NCBI GenBank assembly: GCA_963834855.1
Contig: CAWIDH010000005.1
Location: forward strand, 1 to 64,000
DNA from: DATJKD01 sp963834855
GTDB lineage: Bacteria > Pseudomonadota > Gammaproteobacteria > Steroidobacterales > Steroidobacteraceae
Reading direction: 5' to 3'
DNA length: 64,000 bases
Part shown: in pieces, positions 35,805 through 45,641 of the stretch
How the letters are laid out: every line of letters begins with the position of its first letter
Numbering within the stretch: the first letter of the stretch is position 1
Translations under genes and position numbers: made by a program
The notes under the pieces: generated by a model
The model's input: the letters and a program-made list of their open reading frames with translations, nothing else
Databases searched by the model: none
Told to the model about the DNA's origin: nothing

Positions 35805-37225
35805 TCAATTCGCCGGCGGCGCGAACACGGGATCGGTGATCTTCATCTCCGTCACCGGCCCGTATTTCTTGACCGTATCGCGTATCTCATCCGCATCGCC
35901 GATCACGACCATGGCCAGGTCGGACGACTTCGGGAACTGCTGGATCGCGGCTTTCACCGCGCCCGCATCGACCGCCGCGACGCGTGACGCGAAGCCGTCG
36001 ACGTCGTCGCGATCAAGCCCGAAGAACTGCATGTCGGAGAGCCGCGCGGCGAGCTGGCCGTTGGTCTCGATCGTCGGCGGAAACTGCCCGAGCACGTAGC
36101 TCTTCGACGAGGCGAGTGCTTCGGCGTCGAGGCCGTCGGCGTGCAGCCGATCGAGCGTCGCGAGCGCGAGGTCGATGGCTGCGACCGTCTTGTCGGTCTG
36201 CGCGTACGAAATGATGCGAAACGCTCCCGGCTGGCTCAACCGCGTGAAGCCCGACGACGCGCCGTAGCTGAGCCCGCTCTTGATCCGCAGCTCCGTGTTG
36301 AGCATCGACGTGTACCGGCCGCCGAACAGCGTGTTGACCAGCGTCTGCGCCGCGCGCGCCGGATCGGTGCGGCTCGCACCGACGTTGCCCAGCCAGAAGT
36401 AGGTCTGCGTCGCACCGGGCTTGTCGACGAGCAGCACGCGCCGAGCCCTGGGCGCGCGCCGGGGCCTGCGCTGCGGGCGCCGCGGCGCCGGCCTTGCGCC
36501 AGCCGCTGAATGCTGTCTCGAGCCGCCGCTTCATGTCGCCCGCCCGGATGTCGCCAACCACCGTGACGATCAGCCGGTCGCCGCCGAGCTGCGAGGCGTA
36601 GTAACCCTTCACGTCCTCGAGCGACACCGACTCGAGCGAGCTCTCGCTGCCATCGACAGGACGGCCGTACGGGTGCCCGCGGAAGAGCCAGGCGTCGCCG
36701 TAGGTATCGATCAGTTCGCGTGGATCCGCATCCTTGGCCGCGGCGATCGACTGGATTGCGAGCGTGCGCACCTTGGCGAACTCCTGCGGGTCGAGCTGCG
36801 GGCGCAACAGCGCGTCGGCGACCAGCTCGACCATCAGGTCGACGTCGCGCGCGAGAAAGCTCGCGCCGATGCCGAGGCTTTCCGTCCCGGACGTCGCGAC
36901 GAGCTCGCCGCCGACGCTCTCGATCGCTTCGGCGTAGGCCGCCGCGTCGCGCCGGCCCGCACCCTTCTGGATGAGCTCGGCGAGGAGTGCTGCGCTGCCC
37001 TCCTTCCCCGGCGGGTCGCCGAGCGAGCCGCCGCGCAGCACGGCGCTCAGCGAGACGAGCGGCGTGTCGTGCTTCTCCATCAGCACCAGGACGCGCGCCA
37101 TTGGCCAGGGTGTGCCGCTCGTACGGCCCGAGCTTCACGCCGCGGGACGCGGCATCCTGCGCGAGCGCCGGCGTGATCAGGCCGGCGAACACTGCGACGC
37201 CGGCCGCGAGCCGCAGGCGAGTCAT
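35805..37225 (-). CDS. M16-family peptidase-like partner subunit lacking the zinc motif, two frameshifts
   Basis: From ATG 37225 the product has a signal peptide (AGVAVFAGLITPALAQ) and GVKLGPYERHTLANG. The frame changes near 37100 to RVLVLMEKHDTPLVSLSAVL and again near 36435 to RVLLVDKPGATQTYFWLGNV, ending at 35805. Both changes behave as one extra base (1,421-bp span). The position of the HXXEH zinc motif is occupied by GSAALLAELIQKGAG, so this is the non-catalytic type of M16 protein, while C-terminal R/Y residues (GLSYGASSGF) that close the chamber are kept. Its ATG overlaps the stop of the catalytic M16 gene (ATGA), consistent with an obligate heterodimer. Confidence 0.85.
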
Positions 37226-38601
37226 GGCCGCGCCTCGGCCCGCGCGGCCGGCTCGGCCGGCGCCGCCGCGGGGGCCGCCGGCTCCAGCACGCCGACCGTT
37301 CGATTCCCGATCGTAAGCACGGTCGCCGCCGCTGCGCGCACGTCCTCCGCGGTGATTCCCTCGTAGACACCCGGCGCATCGAACAGCTTGCGGTAGTCGC
37401 CGTGGAAGACCTCGTAGGTCCCGAGCGCCTGCGCCTTGCCGCTGATGGTCTCGAGGCCGCGCCAGAACCCCGCGAGCGCCTGGTTGCGCGCCTTGGCGAG
37501 CTCCGCCGGCGTGGGGCCGTCACGCGCGATGCGGGCGAGCTCGGCATCGATGAGCTTTTCCGCACGCGCGGTGTCGCCGCCGGGCGGGATCACGGCATAG
37601 ATCCAGGCGAGACCCGGGTCGAATCCCTGGTCGAGCGAAGTGCCGACCTGCAGCGCGGCCTGCTCCTGCTCGACGAGCTTCTGGTGCAGCCGCGAGGAAT
37701 CGCCGCCGCCGAGCACCGCGAGCAGCACTTCCATGACCCGCGTCTGGCGGTCCGGTGCGGCCGCCGCGTGCCAGGCCATCGCGAGCAGGGGCGTCTGCGC
37801 CTCGCGCACGACCGTGAGGCGCCGCTCGCCGAGCTGCGGCGGCTCGCGCGTGGTGACCGGCTCGGGTGCCGGCTGGGCCTTGATCGACGCGAGGTGCTTC
37901 TCGGCCAGCGCGAATACCTCCGACGGGCTCACGTCGCCCACGACGAGCATCACCGCGTTGTTGGGCGCGTAGTAGCGCTGGTAGTAGGTCCTGAGGTCCT
38001 CGATCGTCCAGCCCTCGATGTCCGACGGCCAGCCGATGATCGGGAACTGGTAGGGATGCGCGACGAAGGCCGTCGCCTGCATCTGCTCCTGCAGGACACC
38101 GAAGTTGTCGTTGTCCACCGACGAGCGACGCTCCGAGTACACCACGCCGCGCTCGCTCTCGACGACCTGCGGATCGAAGTCGAGGTTGCGCATCCGGTCG
38201 GACTCGAGGTCGAAGATGAGCTCGAGCGCCGAGCGCGGGAACCAGTCCTGGTAGACGGTCACGTCGGTGCTGGTGTAGGCGTTGTTGCGCCCGCCGTTCG
38301 CCTCCATGACGCGGTCGAACTCGCCGGGCCGGCGCGTCGTCGTGCCGTTGAACATCATGTGCTCGAAGTAATGCGAGATCCCGGTGATGCCCGGGTACTC
38401 GTTGCGGCTGCCCACGCGGAACCACAGGTACATCGCGACGTTGGGTATGTCGCGATCGGGCCAGACGACGACCTCGAGACCGTTCGCGAGGGTGCGCGTC
38501 TCGATCTGCGCGGCATCCGCGGGGCCGGCGGGTGCGGCGCAGGCGCTGCCCGCGGCGACGACGCAGGCCGCCGCCGCGATCAACCGCGGGAGCACTTTCA
38601 C
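37222..38601 (-). CDS. M16-family zinc metallopeptidase (catalytic subunit)
   Basis: GTG 38601 overlaps the DUF885 stop (GTGA) and gives a signal peptide ending AGSACAAP. The 459-residue product carries the inverted zinc motif HYFEH (His77, Glu80, His81) in GITGISHYFEHMMFNGT. The third-ligand region is DPQVVESERGVVYSERR. C-terminal repeats match peptidasome halves such as PqqL and mitochondrial processing peptidase subunits. It probably degrades peptides in the periplasm together with the adjacent M16 partner. Confidence 0.93.
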   Translation of the reverse strand: MKVLPRLIAAAACVVAAGSACAAPAGPADAAQIETRTLANGLEVVVWPDRDIPNVAMYLWFRVGSRNEYPGITGISHYFEHMMFNGTTTRRPGEFDRVMEANGGRNNAYTSTDVTVYQDWFPRSALELIFDLESDRMRNLDFDPQVVESERGVVYSERRSSVDNDNFGVLQEQMQATAFVAHPYQFPIIGWPSDIEGWTIEDLRTYYQRYYAPNNAVMLVVGDVSPSEVFALAEKHLASIKAQPAPEPVTTREPPQLGERRLTVVREAQTPLLAMAWHAAAAPDRQTRVMEVLLAVLGGGDSSRLHQKLVEQEQAALQVGTSLDQGFDPGLAWIYAVIPPGGDTARAEKLIDAELARIARDGPTPAELAKARNQALAGFWRGLETISGKAQALGTYEVFHGDYRKLFDAPGVYEGITAEDVRAAAATVLTIGNRTVGVLEPAAPAAAPAEPAARAEARP

Positions 38602-40449
38602 GTACCCGCTCCCGCCGCGCGCTCCGCGCGCGCATCGATCCAGCCGTCGATCTTCGACTCGAGCACGTCGAGCGGCAGCGCGCCGTCGCCGAGCACCGCG
38701 GTGTGGAACTGCCGCACGTCGAAGGCGCCGTCGAGCTCCCGCTCGGCACGCGTGCGCAGCTCGCGGATCTTGAGCTGCCCGATCTTGTAGGCGAGCGCCT
38801 GGCCCGGGATCGCGATGTAGCGCTCCGCCTCGGACACGCGGCGGGCCTCGGCCGCCGAGCTCTTCGCGTCCATGTACTCGAGCACCTGCTCGCGCGTCCA
38901 GCCCTTCGAGTGCAGACCGGTGTCCACCACCAGGCGTATCGCGCGCCAGAGCTCCCCCTCGAGCATGCCGAAGTACTGGTACGGATCCTCGTACATGCCG
39001 AGGTCGCGGCCGAGCGACTCCGCATACAGGCCCCAGCCTTCCGAGTACGCGGTGTAACCGCTGAAGCGGCGGAACTTCGGCAGGTCCTTCTGCTCGCGCT
39101 GCAGGCTGATCTGGAAATGGTGCCCGGGGTTGCCCTCGTGCAGCGACAGGGCCTCCATCGCCCATTTCGGTCGGGCCTTGAGGTCATAGGCATTCGCGTA
39201 GAAGATGCCCGGCCGCGAGCCGTCCTCGGTTGCCGCCTGGTAGCTCCCCCCCGAGGCGCTCTTCTCGCGGAACGGCTCCACCGCCCGCACCTCGTAGTCG
39301 GCCGAGGGCAGCCGCTCGAAGAGCCGCGGCAGGGCCGGGTCGACCCGCCGCTTGATGTCCACGTAGCCCGCGATCAGCGCGTCGCGGTCGATATAGAAGA
39401 ACCGCGGGTCCTCCTGCATGTACTCCGAGAACGCCTTGACGTCGCCCTTGAACCCGACCCGCCGCATGACGTCGCGGATCTCGCCGTGGATGCGCTCGAC
39501 TTCGGAGAGGCCGATGTCGTGGATCTGCGCCGGCGTGTAGTCGGTGGTCGTGATCTTGCGGACGTTGTACGCGTACCAGGCGGCGCCGTCCGGCAGCGCA
39601 TCGAGCCCAACCGTCGTGCGGCACGTCGGCAGGTACTCGTCGCGCATGAAGTCGTGAAGCCTGCGGTAGGTCGGCACCACCTTGCTTACGATCGCGCTGC
39701 GATAGGCGGCCGTCAGGCGTTCCCTGTCGCCCGCAGGCGAAGGACGGCGGCAGGTTCGAGATCGGGCCGTAGTAGATCGACTCCTCGGGCGTGGCGACGA
39801 TGTGGGCTTCGAGCTGCGGAAGGGTACGCTCCGCCAGCACGCGCGGCAGCGTATAGCCCTTCGCCGCGCCCTCGCGCATGTTGGCGATTGCCTGGTCGGT
39901 CCAGGCCACGAAGCCATCCAGGCGCTTCAGGAAGTCGTCGTAGTCCTTGACGGTCTTGAAGGGATGTATGCCCTTACCCGAACCCATCTGCGCAAAGTCG
40001 TTCGGCGTGGAATAGAACTGGTTCAGCGGCATCAAATGCCTGGGAAAGCGGAACCCCTCGATGTCGAGCTCGCGCGCCGACTTGAAGACGTCGTAGGAGA
40101 GCAGGTCCTGGCCGGTCAGCGTCGATCGGTCGATTGTCGCCAGCGCGGCCAGCGCATCGCGCTGGGCACGCTCCGCGCGAGCGCGCCACTCTGGGCTGAT
40201 CTGGACTTCGTAGCGATCGTTGTAGCGCGGATCGCCGATCGACGTCGCGAGCATCGGGTCGAGCTGGAGCTGCTGCTCGAAATACGCGTCGAACAGCTCG
40301 TGCAGCCTTTGCGACTCGGAACGAACTGCCGCGACCGTGGGTACCGGACCGGTCTGCGCAGGTGCGGGCGCGGGCGCGACGGGAGTCTCGGTCGCGCAGG
40401 CCGCGAGCAGGGCCGCAGCACACGCCGGGAGCCAGAGTTCACGTGTCAT
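38598..40449 (-). CDS. DUF885 lipoprotein (putative metallopeptidase-like), one frameshift
   Basis: From ATG 40449 the product has a lipoprotein signal (LPACAAALLAACATE) and typical DUF885 sequence (ELFDAYFEQQLQLDPMLATS). Near 39735, after SIYYGPISNLPPSFA, the frame changes to GDRERLTAAYRSAIVSKVVP and continues to the stop at 38598. One extra base explains the shift. The second part has the family's conserved HEGNPGHHFQ and GYTAYSEGWGLYAESLG motifs, reminiscent of zinc carboxypeptidase sites. DUF885 proteins are poorly characterised. The operon places it with two M16 peptidases, so a shared role in peptide turnover is likely. Confidence 0.88.
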
Positions 40450-40468
40450 GCGCTTGCCGAGGCGGTGC

Positions 40469-41338
40469 TCATCGCGGCTTGACGAACTTGAGAGTCATGC
40501 GGTCGCTCTCGCCGATCGCCTTGTACTTCGAATGATCGAAGTTCGGGTTCGCTGCGTCCGAGCCTTCCGGTGATGAACGCAGCGCGGGAGGCAGCGTCCA
40601 CACGCCGTACGGATGATCCTTGGTGTCCTTGGGATTGGCGTTGATCTCGGACCGGGCCACGAGCGTGAGCCCCGCCTTCTCGGCGTTCTCGATCACGAAC
40701 GCTTCGGTGACGTAGCCGCTTGCAGCCTTCGGATCCTGCGGCCCGGCGTTCGCCCGATGCTGCTCGAGCGCCAGGATGCCTCCCGGCTTGAGCGCATCGT
40801 GGAAATCCTTGAAGAACTTTTCCACCACGCCGGGAGTGCGCATCCAGCCATGTACCGAGCGCGCGGTGAGGATGAAGTCGAAGGTGTTCGCGGGCAGTGG
40901 CGCGGACTTCGCGCCCCAGTTGACGAGCTGGACCTTGCCGTAGATGTCGGGCTTGGCGCCAAAACGCTGCTCGAACTCGGTGCGCGACTTGCGCTGGGCT
41001 TCCGTCACTTCGGGGTTGCCGAGGTCGACGCCGGTCGCGTAGAAGCTGCCGCCGGTGCGATGGGCGTACGGTGCCAGGATCTCCGTCCACCAGCCGCCGC
41101 CCGGCTGCACCTCGAGGATGGTCATCCCGGGAGCGAGCCCCCAGAAGCTCAGGGCTTCGCCCGGATGGCGGTAAGTGTCGCGCGCCTTGTCCTCGGCGCT
41201 ACGCCAGTCGCCGGCGACGGCAGCGCGAAGCGCCGCGTCGCCCGCCCCTGCGGCGGGCTCGCTTGCGTGGTGGTCGGCAATCGATGCGGCGGGGCCAAGC
41301 GTGGCTGCCAGGATGGCGAGCGTCCAATGCAGTTTCAT
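40469..41338 (-). CDS. Exported class I SAM-dependent methyltransferase-like protein (COG4798 type)
   Basis: ATG 41338 follows a GGAGG site. The 289-residue product begins with a signal peptide (MKLHWTLAILAATLGPAASIAD). A Rossmann methyltransferase fold follows, with motif I LEVQPGGGWWTEILAPYAH, FDFILTARSVHGWM and LKPGGILALEQH. Exported proteins of this kind are common in proteobacteria although SAM is cytoplasmic, so the activity is doubtful. It is the first gene of the minus-strand operon, 19 bp before DUF885, and is separated from the OmpA gene by a terminator. Confidence 0.88.
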   Translation of the reverse strand: MKLHWTLAILAATLGPAASIADHHASEPAAGAGDAALRAAVAGDWRSAEDKARDTYRHPGEALSFWGLAPGMTILEVQPGGGWWTEILAPYAHRTGGSFYATGVDLGNPEVTEAQRKSRTEFEQRFGAKPDIYGKVQLVNWGAKSAPLPANTFDFILTARSVHGWMRTPGVVEKFFKDFHDALKPGGILALEQHRANAGPQDPKAASGYVTEAFVIENAEKAGLTLVARSEINANPKDTKDHPYGVWTLPPALRSSPEGSDAANPNFDHSKYKAIGESDRMTLKFVKPR

Positions 41339-41388
41339 CGGAACCTCCGGGGTCGGGGCGCTGGAACAGGCGCGAGATGATAAAGGAA

Positions 41389-41419
41389 CAGGCCCCGGCG
41401 GGTGCATTGCCGGGGCCTG
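41389..41419 (-). terminator. Intrinsic terminator of the OmpA-family gene
   Basis: CAGGCCCCGGC at 41389-41399 pairs perfectly over 11 bp with GCCGGGGCCTG at 41409-41419. On the minus strand the hairpin is followed by TTCCTTTAT. It lies 24 bases after the OmpA gene stop and before the methyltransferase start. Confidence 0.8.
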
Positions 41420-41442
41420 TGTCATCGAGCAGACCTACGGGA

Positions 41443-42642
41443 TCAGGTTCCCGTGTCGGTCCGGATCAGCATGACGCGGCGGTTCTCCTGCCGGCCGGCG
41501 TCGGTCGCGTTGTCAGCCACCGGCTCGCTCTCGCCCTTGCCCACGGACTTCAAGCGCGCCGGATCGACACCGCGCGAGGTCAGGTAGTCGAACACCGACT
41601 TGGCGCGGCGATCCGACAACGACAGGTTGTACGCATCGGCGCCCACGCTGTCCGTGTGGCCCTCGATCAGCGCGGTCGCGAACGGCACCTCGTTCATGAA
41701 CTTGACCAGCCGCTCGAGCTCGTTGATCGACTCCGGCCGAAGCTCGGCGCTGTCGAAGTCGAACAGCAGCTTGAGCGTCTGCGACAGCGGGCAGCCGACC
41801 TGATCCACCTGTGTCCCCGACGCGGTATTGGGGCACTTGTCGTCCGCGTCGCACACCCCGTCAGCGTCGCCATCCGGGCATTTCTCGGGCGGCGGCGGGG
41901 GCGGCGGGGGCGGTGGCGGCTCCTCCTCCACCGGTACGGGCAGTGGCTTCGGGGCGCCGAAGCGATAACCGATGGCGACCCCGTAGAGCCATGGATCGAT
42001 GGTCGCTTCGCCGAGATTCGTCGTGCTCGTGCCGATGCCGACCGGCACCGTGGCGTCGACGTCGGTGTCGAGCTCGAGGTATCGCACATCGAGGTTCAGG
42101 AACCAGTGCTCGCTGGTCCCGATGTCGACGCCGATGCGCCCCGCGGGCCCGAACGCCTGGTCGATCTCGAGGCGCGAGTTCGCCGGCTGCCCGGGCGCGA
42201 ACGCCTCCTCTCCGCTGAAGTCCGCCCAGTAGGCGCCGACACCGATGTAGGGGCGAACCGCGCCGTCGGGGTTGAAGTGCCAGTTCAAGCCCAGTATCGG
42301 CGTCCACAGGTCCGTCTCGCCAACCCTCTGCACCTCAACACCGCCGGCGTTCCTTAGCTGGACGTCGAGGGAGAAATACGTGGGAACGAACAGATCCACG
42401 CCGAAGTGATCGCCGAACATGTACTCGGCGTCGAGACTGAGAGCCTCGGCCTTGTCGAACACCAGGTCGCCGCCGAGCACGCCGGGCAGGTTGCTCTTGT
42501 CGGGATTCAGCTGGTGGACGCCGACTCGCAGGAGCCAGTCACCCTCGTCCAGCCAGTCACCCTCCACTGCCGTTGCGATCGTTGGCAACGCGGCCGCCGC
42601 GACCAACGCGGCGTGGATCAACAGTCGGTTGCGGAAAAGCAT
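41443..42642 (-). CDS. OmpA-family outer-membrane protein with TSP3-type calcium repeat
   Basis: ATG 42642 follows GGGAG at about ten bases; longer in-frame starts upstream read as non-coding sequence. The 399-residue protein has a signal peptide (AALVAAAALPTIATAVE) and an OmpW-like eight-stranded barrel to about residue 235 (VGVHQLNPDKSNLPG, WDFNP-type strands). A Pro-rich linker of eleven consecutive Pro follows, then a calcium-binding thrombospondin-3-like repeat (CPDGDADGVCDADDKCPNTA). The OmpA peptidoglycan-binding domain contains ALIEGHTDSVGADAYNLSLS and RRAKSVFDYL. It anchors the outer membrane to peptidoglycan and may act as a porin. It has its own terminator. Confidence 0.93.
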   Translation of the reverse strand: MLFRNRLLIHAALVAAAALPTIATAVEGDWLDEGDWLLRVGVHQLNPDKSNLPGVLGGDLVFDKAEALSLDAEYMFGDHFGVDLFVPTYFSLDVQLRNAGGVEVQRVGETDLWTPILGLNWHFNPDGAVRPYIGVGAYWADFSGEEAFAPGQPANSRLEIDQAFGPAGRIGVDIGTSEHWFLNLDVRYLELDTDVDATVPVGIGTSTTNLGEATIDPWLYGVAIGYRFGAPKPLPVPVEEEPPPPPPPPPPPEKCPDGDADGVCDADDKCPNTASGTQVDQVGCPLSQTLKLLFDFDSAELRPESINELERLVKFMNEVPFATALIEGHTDSVGADAYNLSLSDRRAKSVFDYLTSRGVDPARLKSVGKGESEPVADNATDAGRQENRRVMLIRTDTGT

Positions 42643-42836
42643 CGGCAACACTCCCTTGTTGGTCTTGGGTGTGGCGAATAATACGCGAGTCTGCATCAAC
42701 CGGTTTCCGCGACTATGCTTTGCGTGTTGCGCCCACGGGCGACCGCAGGCCGAAGCGCTGGCCCGCGCGAAGCGCTGCGCCGTTGCCCCGGTCGCGACCC
42801 GGATGCACCGCAACAGTCGACCAGGAGGTCGTCGCA

Positions 42837-45611
42837 ATGAGGCTCTCACCAGTCAGTCCTGCCCGACGCAGCGGTGCCGCGATACTCGGCCTGCTGGCCT
42901 CGATCGTATTCGCCACGTATCCGGCGAGGGCCGGTGACGAGAGCCTGATACCCTACGAAAAATTCAAGCTGGACAATGGCTTAACCGTCATCGTCCACAC
43001 CGATCGCAAGGCGCCGATCGTCGCCGTCAACCTCTGGTACCACGTCGGCTCGAAGAACGAGCGCGCCGGGAAGACCGGGTTCGCGCACCTGTTCGAGCAC
43101 CTCATGTTCCAGGGCACCGAAAATTACAACGACGAATTCTTCAAGCCCATGGAGGACGTCGGTGCGACGAGCATCAACGGCACGACCAGCTTCGATCGCA
43201 CCAACTACTTCCAGAACGTCCCGACCAGCGCGCTCGATCTCGCGCTGTGGATGGAATCCGACCGCATGGGACACCTGCTCGGGGTAATCGACCAGGCGCG
43301 ACTCGACGAGCAGCGCGGCGTGGTCAAGAACGAGAAGCGCCAGGGCGAGAACAGGCCCTACGGTCGCGTGTTCGATGCGGTGTTCCGCGCGAGCTTCCCG
43401 TCGGGCCATCCGTATCGATGGATGCCGATCGGGTCGATGGAGGATCTCGACGCCGCGAGCCTCGACGACGTCAAGGAGTGGTTCCGCACTTACTATGGTG
43501 CGGCCAACGCCGTGCTCGTCATCGCGGGCGACATCGACGTCGCCACCGCGCGCGCGCAGGCGCAGAAGTACTTCGGCCACATCGCTCCCGGCCCGGCGAT
43601 CACCCGACCCGAGGCCTGGGTCGCGGCCCGCACCGAGAGCACGCGCGAGCTCATGTACGACCAGGTCGCACAGACCCGTCTGCATCGCTTCTGGAACACG
43701 CCTCAGGACGGCACGACCGAGGCGGACCTGCTCGTGCTCGCAGGCGAGATCCTGGGCGGCGGCAAGACCTCGAGACTTTACGAGCGGCTCGTCTACCGCG
43801 ACCAGGTCGCCGACACGGTCTCGGCGGGCGAGAACCCGCTCGAGATCGCCGGCCTCTTCGGCGTCACGGCAGACGTGAAGGCCGGCGTCGATCAGCGGAG
43901 AGTCGAAGCGGCCATCGAGGAGGAACTGCGCCGCTTCACGAGCAAGGGGCCGACCGCGGCCGAGCTCGATCGCGCGCGCATGGCGATTCGCTCGGGCTTC
44001 CTCAAGGGTCTCGAGCGTATCGGTGGCTTCGGCGGCAAGGCGGACGTGCTCGCCTCCTGCGAGGTGTTCGAAGGCGATCCAGGCTGCTATCGGCGGTCAC
44101 TGCGCGTAGTGGCCGACGCCACGCCCGAACAGGTGCGCCTCGCGTCCGAACGCTGGCTCTCCCGGGGAGATTACACGCTCGAGGTCCAACCCTATCCGGC
44201 ATATCACGCAGCGGCGGCAGACCCGATCGATCGCAGCAAGGGCCCGCCCGTCATCGATCAGTTTCCCGACCTGGCCTTTCCAGCGCTCGAGCGCGCGCGA
44301 TTGGCAAGCGGCTTACCGGTCATCCTTGCCAGCCGGCGCGGCGCACCCGTGGTGCGCGTGTCACTGCTGTTCGACGCCGGGTACGCCGCGGACCGCGACC
44401 CGAAGCTGGGACTCTCGAGCTACGCGATGGCGATGCTCGACGAGGGCGCCGGCCCGCTCGATGCGCTCGCAATCGCCGATCGCGCCAAGACGCTGGGCGC
44501 GGAATTCGCCGCGGGCTCCTCGCTCGACACGTCCTCCGCCTCGGTCTCCGCGCTCACCGAGCGGCTCGACGAGTCCGTCGGCCTGCTCGCCACGATGGTG
44601 CGTGAGCCGCGGTTCCCGCAGCACGAGATCGAGCGTGTCCGCAAGGAGTGGATCGCCGCGATCCAGCGCGAGAAGGCGAGTCCCGACGGCCTGTCGATGC
44701 GGCTGCTGCCGCCCCTGCTCTACGGCGCCGGGCACCCGTACGCCATTCCGTTCTCGGGCTCGGGCACGGAGGCTTCGATCGCCGCGATCACGCGCGAGGA
44801 CCTGCTCGCCTTCCAGCGCGACTGGCTGCGGCCCGACAACGCCACCTTGATCGTGGTCGGCGACACCACGCTGGCCGCGGCCCTGCCGGTGCTCGAAAAG
44901 CACTTCGGTGGATGGAACCCGCCCGACACGTCACGGCCGGCGAAGGCGATCCCTCGCGCGTCGCAGCCGGCCACGGCGCGCGTCTTCCTGATCGACAAGC
45001 CCGGCGCCGTGCAGAGCAACATCCTGGTCGGCCTCGTCGCTCCCTCGAGCGCCGCCCCGAACGCCGTCGAGATGGGCACCATGAACGACGTGCTCGGCGG
45101 GACGTTCACGTCGCGCATCAACATGAACCTGCGCGAGGAGAAGCACTGGTCGTATGGCGTGCGCTCGACCCTCCCGGATGCGCAGGGCGAGCGGCCCTGG
45201 CTGCTGTCGGCGCCCGTGCAGTCGGACCGCACCGTTGAGGCGATGCGCGAGCTCAGGCGGGAGATCGAGGAATTCGTCGGTCCGCGGCCGGCGACGACCG
45301 CGGAGATCCGCAAGATCATGAATCGCGAGGTCCGCGCGCTTTCCGGCCGGTACGAGACGAACGCGGCCGTGGCCGGCGCAATCGCCGAGATGGTCGTGTT
45401 CAAGCGGCCCGACGACTACGTGCCCACGCTCAAGGCGCGGATCGAGGCGCAGACCGACGCAGCCGTGCAGGCCGCCGCGCGCGAGGCGCTCGACCCATCG
45501 CGCCTGACCTGGGTCATCGTCGGCGACCTGAAGTCCATCGAGAAGCCGGTGCGCGAGCTCGGCTTCGGCGAGGTGGGAGTGCTCGACGCCAACGGCCGGA
45601 CACTGCGCTGA
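42837..45611 (+). CDS. Double-length M16-family zinc metallopeptidase
   Basis: AGGAGG at 42823-42828 precedes ATG 42837. The 924-residue product has a signal peptide (ILGLLASIVFATYPARAG) and two M16 halves. The first carries HLFEH (His84, Glu87, His88) in GFAHLFEHLMFQGTENYND and the third ligand region LDEQRGVVKNEKRQGE. The second (from about 480, LASGLPVILASRRGAPVVR) lacks the zinc motif and supplies the closing domain, with INMNLREEKHWSYGVRS. This single-chain arrangement matches pitrilysin/PqqL-like periplasmic peptidases and contrasts with the split pair at 35805-38601. It is followed 30 bp later by the DUF2891 gene. Confidence 0.94.
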   Translation: MRLSPVSPARRSGAAILGLLASIVFATYPARAGDESLIPYEKFKLDNGLTVIVHTDRKAPIVAVNLWYHVGSKNERAGKTGFAHLFEHLMFQGTENYNDEFFKPMEDVGATSINGTTSFDRTNYFQNVPTSALDLALWMESDRMGHLLGVIDQARLDEQRGVVKNEKRQGENRPYGRVFDAVFRASFPSGHPYRWMPIGSMEDLDAASLDDVKEWFRTYYGAANAVLVIAGDIDVATARAQAQKYFGHIAPGPAITRPEAWVAARTESTRELMYDQVAQTRLHRFWNTPQDGTTEADLLVLAGEILGGGKTSRLYERLVYRDQVADTVSAGENPLEIAGLFGVTADVKAGVDQRRVEAAIEEELRRFTSKGPTAAELDRARMAIRSGFLKGLERIGGFGGKADVLASCEVFEGDPGCYRRSLRVVADATPEQVRLASERWLSRGDYTLEVQPYPAYHAAAADPIDRSKGPPVIDQFPDLAFPALERARLASGLPVILASRRGAPVVRVSLLFDAGYAADRDPKLGLSSYAMAMLDEGAGPLDALAIADRAKTLGAEFAAGSSLDTSSASVSALTERLDESVGLLATMVREPRFPQHEIERVRKEWIAAIQREKASPDGLSMRLLPPLLYGAGHPYAIPFSGSGTEASIAAITREDLLAFQRDWLRPDNATLIVVGDTTLAAALPVLEKHFGGWNPPDTSRPAKAIPRASQPATARVFLIDKPGAVQSNILVGLVAPSSAAPNAVEMGTMNDVLGGTFTSRINMNLREEKHWSYGVRSTLPDAQGERPWLLSAPVQSDRTVEAMRELRREIEEFVGPRPATTAEIRKIMNREVRALSGRYETNAAVAGAIAEMVVFKRPDDYVPTLKARIEAQTDAAVQAAAREALDPSRLTWVIVGDLKSIEKPVRELGFGEVGVLDANGRTLR

Positions 45612-45641
45612 TCACCGAATGCCGCTGATCGTGGAGGATGC

